Shown here: piece after piece, positions 5,410-7,049 of the stretch
How positions within the stretch are numbered: position 1 is the stretch's first letter
How the letters are laid out: every line of letters begins with the position of its first letter
Assembly (NCBI GenBank): GCA_011049295.1
Contig: DSCA01000212.1
Span: 1 to 7,049 of the forward strand
Origin: Thermoplasmatales archaeon
GTDB taxonomy: Archaea > Thermoplasmatota > E2 > UBA202 > DSCA01
Direction of reading: 5' to 3'
DNA length: 7,049 bases
Position numbers and translations under genes: made by a program
The notes under the pieces: model-generated
Seen by the model: the letters and a program-made list of their open reading frames with translations, nothing else
Databases searched by the model: none
Told to the model about the DNA's origin: nothing

Positions 5410-6575
5410 GATTTCCCCCCTATGATTTCCTCGACCAGCATTTCAAACGCTTTGAAGACGCCCTCGCCGGTGGTGGCAGCGGTGGGCACAACGGGCGTCT
5501 CCGGTGCATCCATCCGGCGCCGGATTTCCTCCTCTCCCATGGCTCCCGGTGCGTCGCACTTGTTGGCGGCAACGACGTAGGGTATGTGCTGCTCGCTCAG
5601 CTCGGCGGCCATTTTTTTGGCCTCTGGAGTCTGCTCCGGCTGGGTGGCATCGATGACCAGCAGGGCGCCGGATGCCGCCCCCTTCATTTTCTGGACTAGG
5701 GGCAGGAAGCGCTCCTGTCCGGGAACCCCGAACACCTCTGCTCGATACGCGGGGCGGTCGATGGTTCCGTGCTCTACGGCAATGGTGGACCCCATGCGGT
5801 CCACGGAGGTATGGCGGTCGCACAGGGCCTTCATGAAACTGGTCTTTCCGGAGCGGAACGGCCCCATGACCATCACCTTGGGAACATATATCTTTATTCC
5901 GCCGGGGCGGTAGACTTTGAACAGTACTGATTTGCTGGCCTGTCCATTCCACCCTATTTTTACCAGGTGATATTTTTGGCCGGAGTAGGTTTCCCCGGTC
6001 ACCGCGTCAATTTCCACGATGGCGTCGAAGAGCCGCTGGATGCGGTACAATATGCTCTCCTTGTAGGGCCAGGAGGTGAAGTTGTAGACAGCCACGCCGT
6101 TTTTGTCGCTGATGCGCTCGTTGATTCTTGATATGCCCTGGAGGGTTTCCCGCTCTCCGCACAGGTCCATGATGTTGGACAGGGAATCGAAGGAAACCAC
6201 GGCCGGACCGGGCTGGGCTTCCAGCAGCTCATCCACCACGTCCTCGTAACTGAGAATGTCGTGGGGCTCCAGAATGACAAATTTTTCGTCTGACGGAGCA
6301 CCGATGAGGCGGGAATAGCCGTCCACCACGGTGAGGAGGTCGCTGTACTCTTCAAAGTCCCATCCGAATTCCCGGAAGGAATGGGCCAGCTGCTTGGGGG
6401 AGGACTGGGACACCACGTAAATACAGCGCTTTCCCCTCTGGAGGTTGTGATGCAGAACATGGATGGCCAGATTGCTTTCCTCGACCTCGGGTGCAATGGA
6501 GAACAGGAGCGATTTTTTTTCCGGAATACCGCCGCCCAGATAATCGTCCAGTTTTGGTATGCCTGTTTTAATCAT
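5403..6575 (-). CDS. Fusion: KaiC/RecA-like domain + MglA/COG2229-like small GTPase
   Basis: A continuous 390-aa frame with two domains. Residues 1-230 are KaiC-like: TGIPKLDDYLGGGIP (4-18), then strand-loop FSIAPEVEES (25-34) where the P-loop should be, with no GK[T/S], and Walker B-like VVSFDS (126-131). Nucleotide hydrolysis there is unlikely. Residues 231-390 are a small GTPase: G1 GPFRSGKTS (238-246), probable G2 Thr264 in STIAVEHG, G3 FGVPGQERF (282-290), G4 NKCD (338-341) and G5 TAA (365-367). The G3 box has Gly283 where Ras has Asp. The variant FG-x-PGQERF is what I recall for the COG2229 / Streptomyces CvnD group, which also pairs with Roadblock proteins. No membrane segment or prenylation CaaX box is visible. 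The gene sits 5 nt after the LC7 gene and overlaps the next gene by 7 nt, implying coupled expression. By inference it is a GTP-controlled switch carrying a scaffold domain. Confidence 0.85.
   Translation of the reverse strand: MIKTGIPKLDDYLGGGIPEKKSLLFSIAPEVEESNLAIHVLHHNLQRGKRCIYVVSQSSPKQLAHSFREFGWDFEEYSDLLTVVDGYSRLIGAPSDEKFVILEPHDILSYEDVVDELLEAQPGPAVVSFDSLSNIMDLCGERETLQGISRINERISDKNGVAVYNFTSWPYKESILYRIQRLFDAIVEIDAVTGETYSGQKYHLVKIGWNGQASKSVLFKVYRPGGIKIYVPKVMVMGPFRSGKTSFMKALCDRHTSVDRMGSTIAVEHGTIDRPAYRAEVFGVPGQERFLPLVQKMKGAASGALLVIDATQPEQTPEAKKMAAELSEQHIPYVVAANKCDAPGAMGEEEIRRRMDAPETPVVPTAATTGEGVFKAFEMLVEEIIGGKSC
5415..5420 (-). promoter_or_regulatory. Shine-Dalgarno for the KaiC-like gene, inside the fusion gene
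   Basis: The minus strand reads AGGGGGGAAATCATG, with GGGGGG ending 5 nt before the ATG at 5409-5407. The site lies within the last codons of the upstream fusion gene (its IIGGKSC end), so initiation can occur independently of, or be coupled to, termination of the upstream frame. It supports the 5409 start over any other. Confidence 0.6.
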
Positions 6576-6580
6576 TTTCT

Positions 6581-6934
6581 CTACGCAGTACCCAGTTCTT
6601 TTGCCGCCGTCCGCATGGCGTCGATGACCGAATCCGTCTGCTCGGCCGTGGTCACTACGGCTAAAAGCGCCCGGGGACCGGCCCCCATGGCCAGGATGGT
6701 AAAATTTTTGGTATGGACTGCAACGTGGGCGGGAACGCCGCCGCTCAACTCGTCCACGGCTGCTTCGGCAGCTCCCAGCAGCGTGGCGGCCATGGCGGCG
6801 AAGGCGTGGGGGTTCAGACCCTGACAGCTTTCGGGGGCTATAAGCAACCCGTCCCGGGACACTATAAAACTGTGCTCAATGTCCGCCGTCGATGCCAGGG
6901 TATTCAAAATCGTCTTGTATCTCTTATGCTGCAT
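6581..6934 (-). CDS. Roadblock/LC7-domain protein (MglB-like GTPase regulator)
   Basis: The 117-aa product is a single Roadblock/LC7 domain of typical length. It has an initial helix (1-18), the hallmark strand pair around FIVSRDGLLIA (23-33), a long Ala-rich helix (about 42-63, HAFAAMAATLLGAAEAAV), strands about 70-83 and 89-95 (FTILAMGAG, ALLAVVTT), and a closing helix (about 98-114). Such proteins form homodimers with no catalytic site and bind small GTPases. Myxococcus MglB acts as a GAP for MglA, and CvnB-type proteins accompany CvnD GTPases. It is the first gene of the operon, 5 nt before the fusion gene whose C-terminal domain is a GTPase, so that domain is its probable partner. The start at 6934 is supported by GGTGGG just upstream and by the domain beginning immediately after it. 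Whether it acts as GAP, exchange factor or scaffold cannot be read from sequence. Confidence 0.88.
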   Translation of the reverse strand: MQHKRYKTILNTLASTADIEHSFIVSRDGLLIAPESCQGLNPHAFAAMAATLLGAAEAAVDELSGGVPAHVAVHTKNFTILAMGAGPRALLAVVTTAEQTDSVIDAMRTAAKELGTA

Positions 6935-6937
6935 ATT

Positions 6938-6943
6938 CCCACC
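6938..6943 (-). promoter_or_regulatory. Shine-Dalgarno of the LC7 gene
   Basis: The minus strand reads CGGTGGGAATATG. GGTG fits part of the archaeal anti-Shine-Dalgarno complement (GGAGGTGAT) and ends 5 nt before the ATG. It supports 6934 as the start of the first gene of the operon. Confidence 0.5.
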
Positions 6944-6970
6944 GATGGTATTCCTTTATTGCTCCCTTCG

Positions 6971-6977
6971 TAATAAA
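6971..6977 (-). promoter_or_regulatory. TATA-like box of the LC7-GTPase-KaiC operon
   Basis: The minus strand reads TTTATTA 37-43 nt before the LC7 ATG. That predicts a transcription start around 6945-6950 and a 10-15 nt leader containing the GGTGGG motif. It falls between the stop of the upstream minus-strand gene (7000) and LC7, so the operon probably has its own promoter. Read-through from the upstream gene cannot be excluded, since the gap is only 65 nt. Confidence 0.45.
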
Positions 6978-6999
6978 TCTTTCTAATATTTTCTCTGGG

Positions 7000-7049
7000 C
7001 TACATGACCAACTTGAACAGGATGTAGGTGACGAGCACCATGATGGTTC
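7000..7049 (-). CDS. 3' end of a gene, possible membrane protein (partial)
   Basis: Reading the minus strand from the right edge, one frame gives TIMVLVTYILFKLVM followed by TAG (7002-7000), a strongly hydrophobic end like a terminal transmembrane helix. Another frame (NHHGARHLHPVQVGHVA) is also open but reads unlike a protein end, and the third runs on into the LC7 region with low-complexity Ser/Cys. The hydrophobic frame is preferred because its stop is followed by an AT-rich intergenic stretch. Only about 16 codons are visible, so family and function are unknown. It lies on the same strand as the LC7 operon, 65 nt upstream of it. Confidence 0.4.
   Translation of the reverse strand, partial: TIMVLVTYILFKLVM

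Noticed and set aside
4567..5580. 337-codon plus-strand frame over the end of the propeller and the KaiC-like gene
   Set aside because: It is antisense to two well-supported minus-strand frames and crosses the oligo-T intergenic region; the product resembles no family.
1..7049. CRISPR array, tRNA, rRNA or riboswitch
   Set aside because: No regularly spaced direct repeats, no cloverleaf with a T-loop-like GTTCRA, and no rRNA-like stretch were seen on either strand. Nearly all bases outside short gaps are protein-coding.

Overview
The window reads as archaeal chromosomal DNA. It has a double-ring Cdc48/VAT-type AAA+ ATPase, AT-rich TATA-like boxes about 25-45 nt before several starts, oligo-T gene ends, and a Roadblock/LC7 - GTPase - KaiC-like gene set. 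Coding DNA is GC-rich (mostly G or C at third positions) and the intergenic gaps are AT-rich. The VAT protein closely resembles Thermoplasma VAT as I remember it, and the C-terminal domain of the secreted protein looks like ones I associate with Thermoplasmata-type euryarchaea. A Thermoplasmatota-related host is therefore an inference of moderate to low strength.

Layout, left to right. Positions 1-141 hold no convincing complete gene. They contain a 42-nt hairpin (71-112) that looks like the right end of an IS200/IS605-type element, then an oligo-T tract that may end msrA. msrA (142-633, minus) repairs oxidised methionine. A 151-nt gap (634-784) with several TATA-like boxes separates it from the divergent VAT/Cdc48 gene (785-2986, plus). 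A 97-nt gap with a TATA-like box and a strong Shine-Dalgarno then leads to a secreted Asp-box (BNR) beta-propeller protein with a C-terminal beta-sandwich-like domain (3084-4625, plus). An oligo-T region (4641-4665) lies between this gene and the convergent minus-strand genes.

The right third is a compact minus-strand operon, transcribed right to left. It encodes a Roadblock/LC7 protein (6581-6934); then, 5 nt on, a 390-aa fusion of a KaiC/RecA-like domain to a small GTPase (5403-6575); then, overlapping by 7 nt, a stand-alone KaiC-like protein (4684-5409). The GTPase has a recognisable P-loop, an NKCD box and a GVPGQE switch II. The KaiC-like N-terminal domain of the fusion has lost its P-loop, and the stand-alone paralogue has a P-loop with Glu where Thr/Ser is expected. 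LC7 proteins are regulators (GAPs or scaffolds) of MglA-type GTPases, so the operon looks like a self-contained GTPase switch module tied to a RecA/KaiC-type scaffold. It is the best candidate here for an undescribed system. The right edge (7000-7049) carries the last codons of another minus-strand gene, apparently a membrane protein.

The three parts appear functionally separate: protein quality control and repair (VAT, MsrA), a cell-surface or exported propeller, and a GTPase signalling or positioning module.
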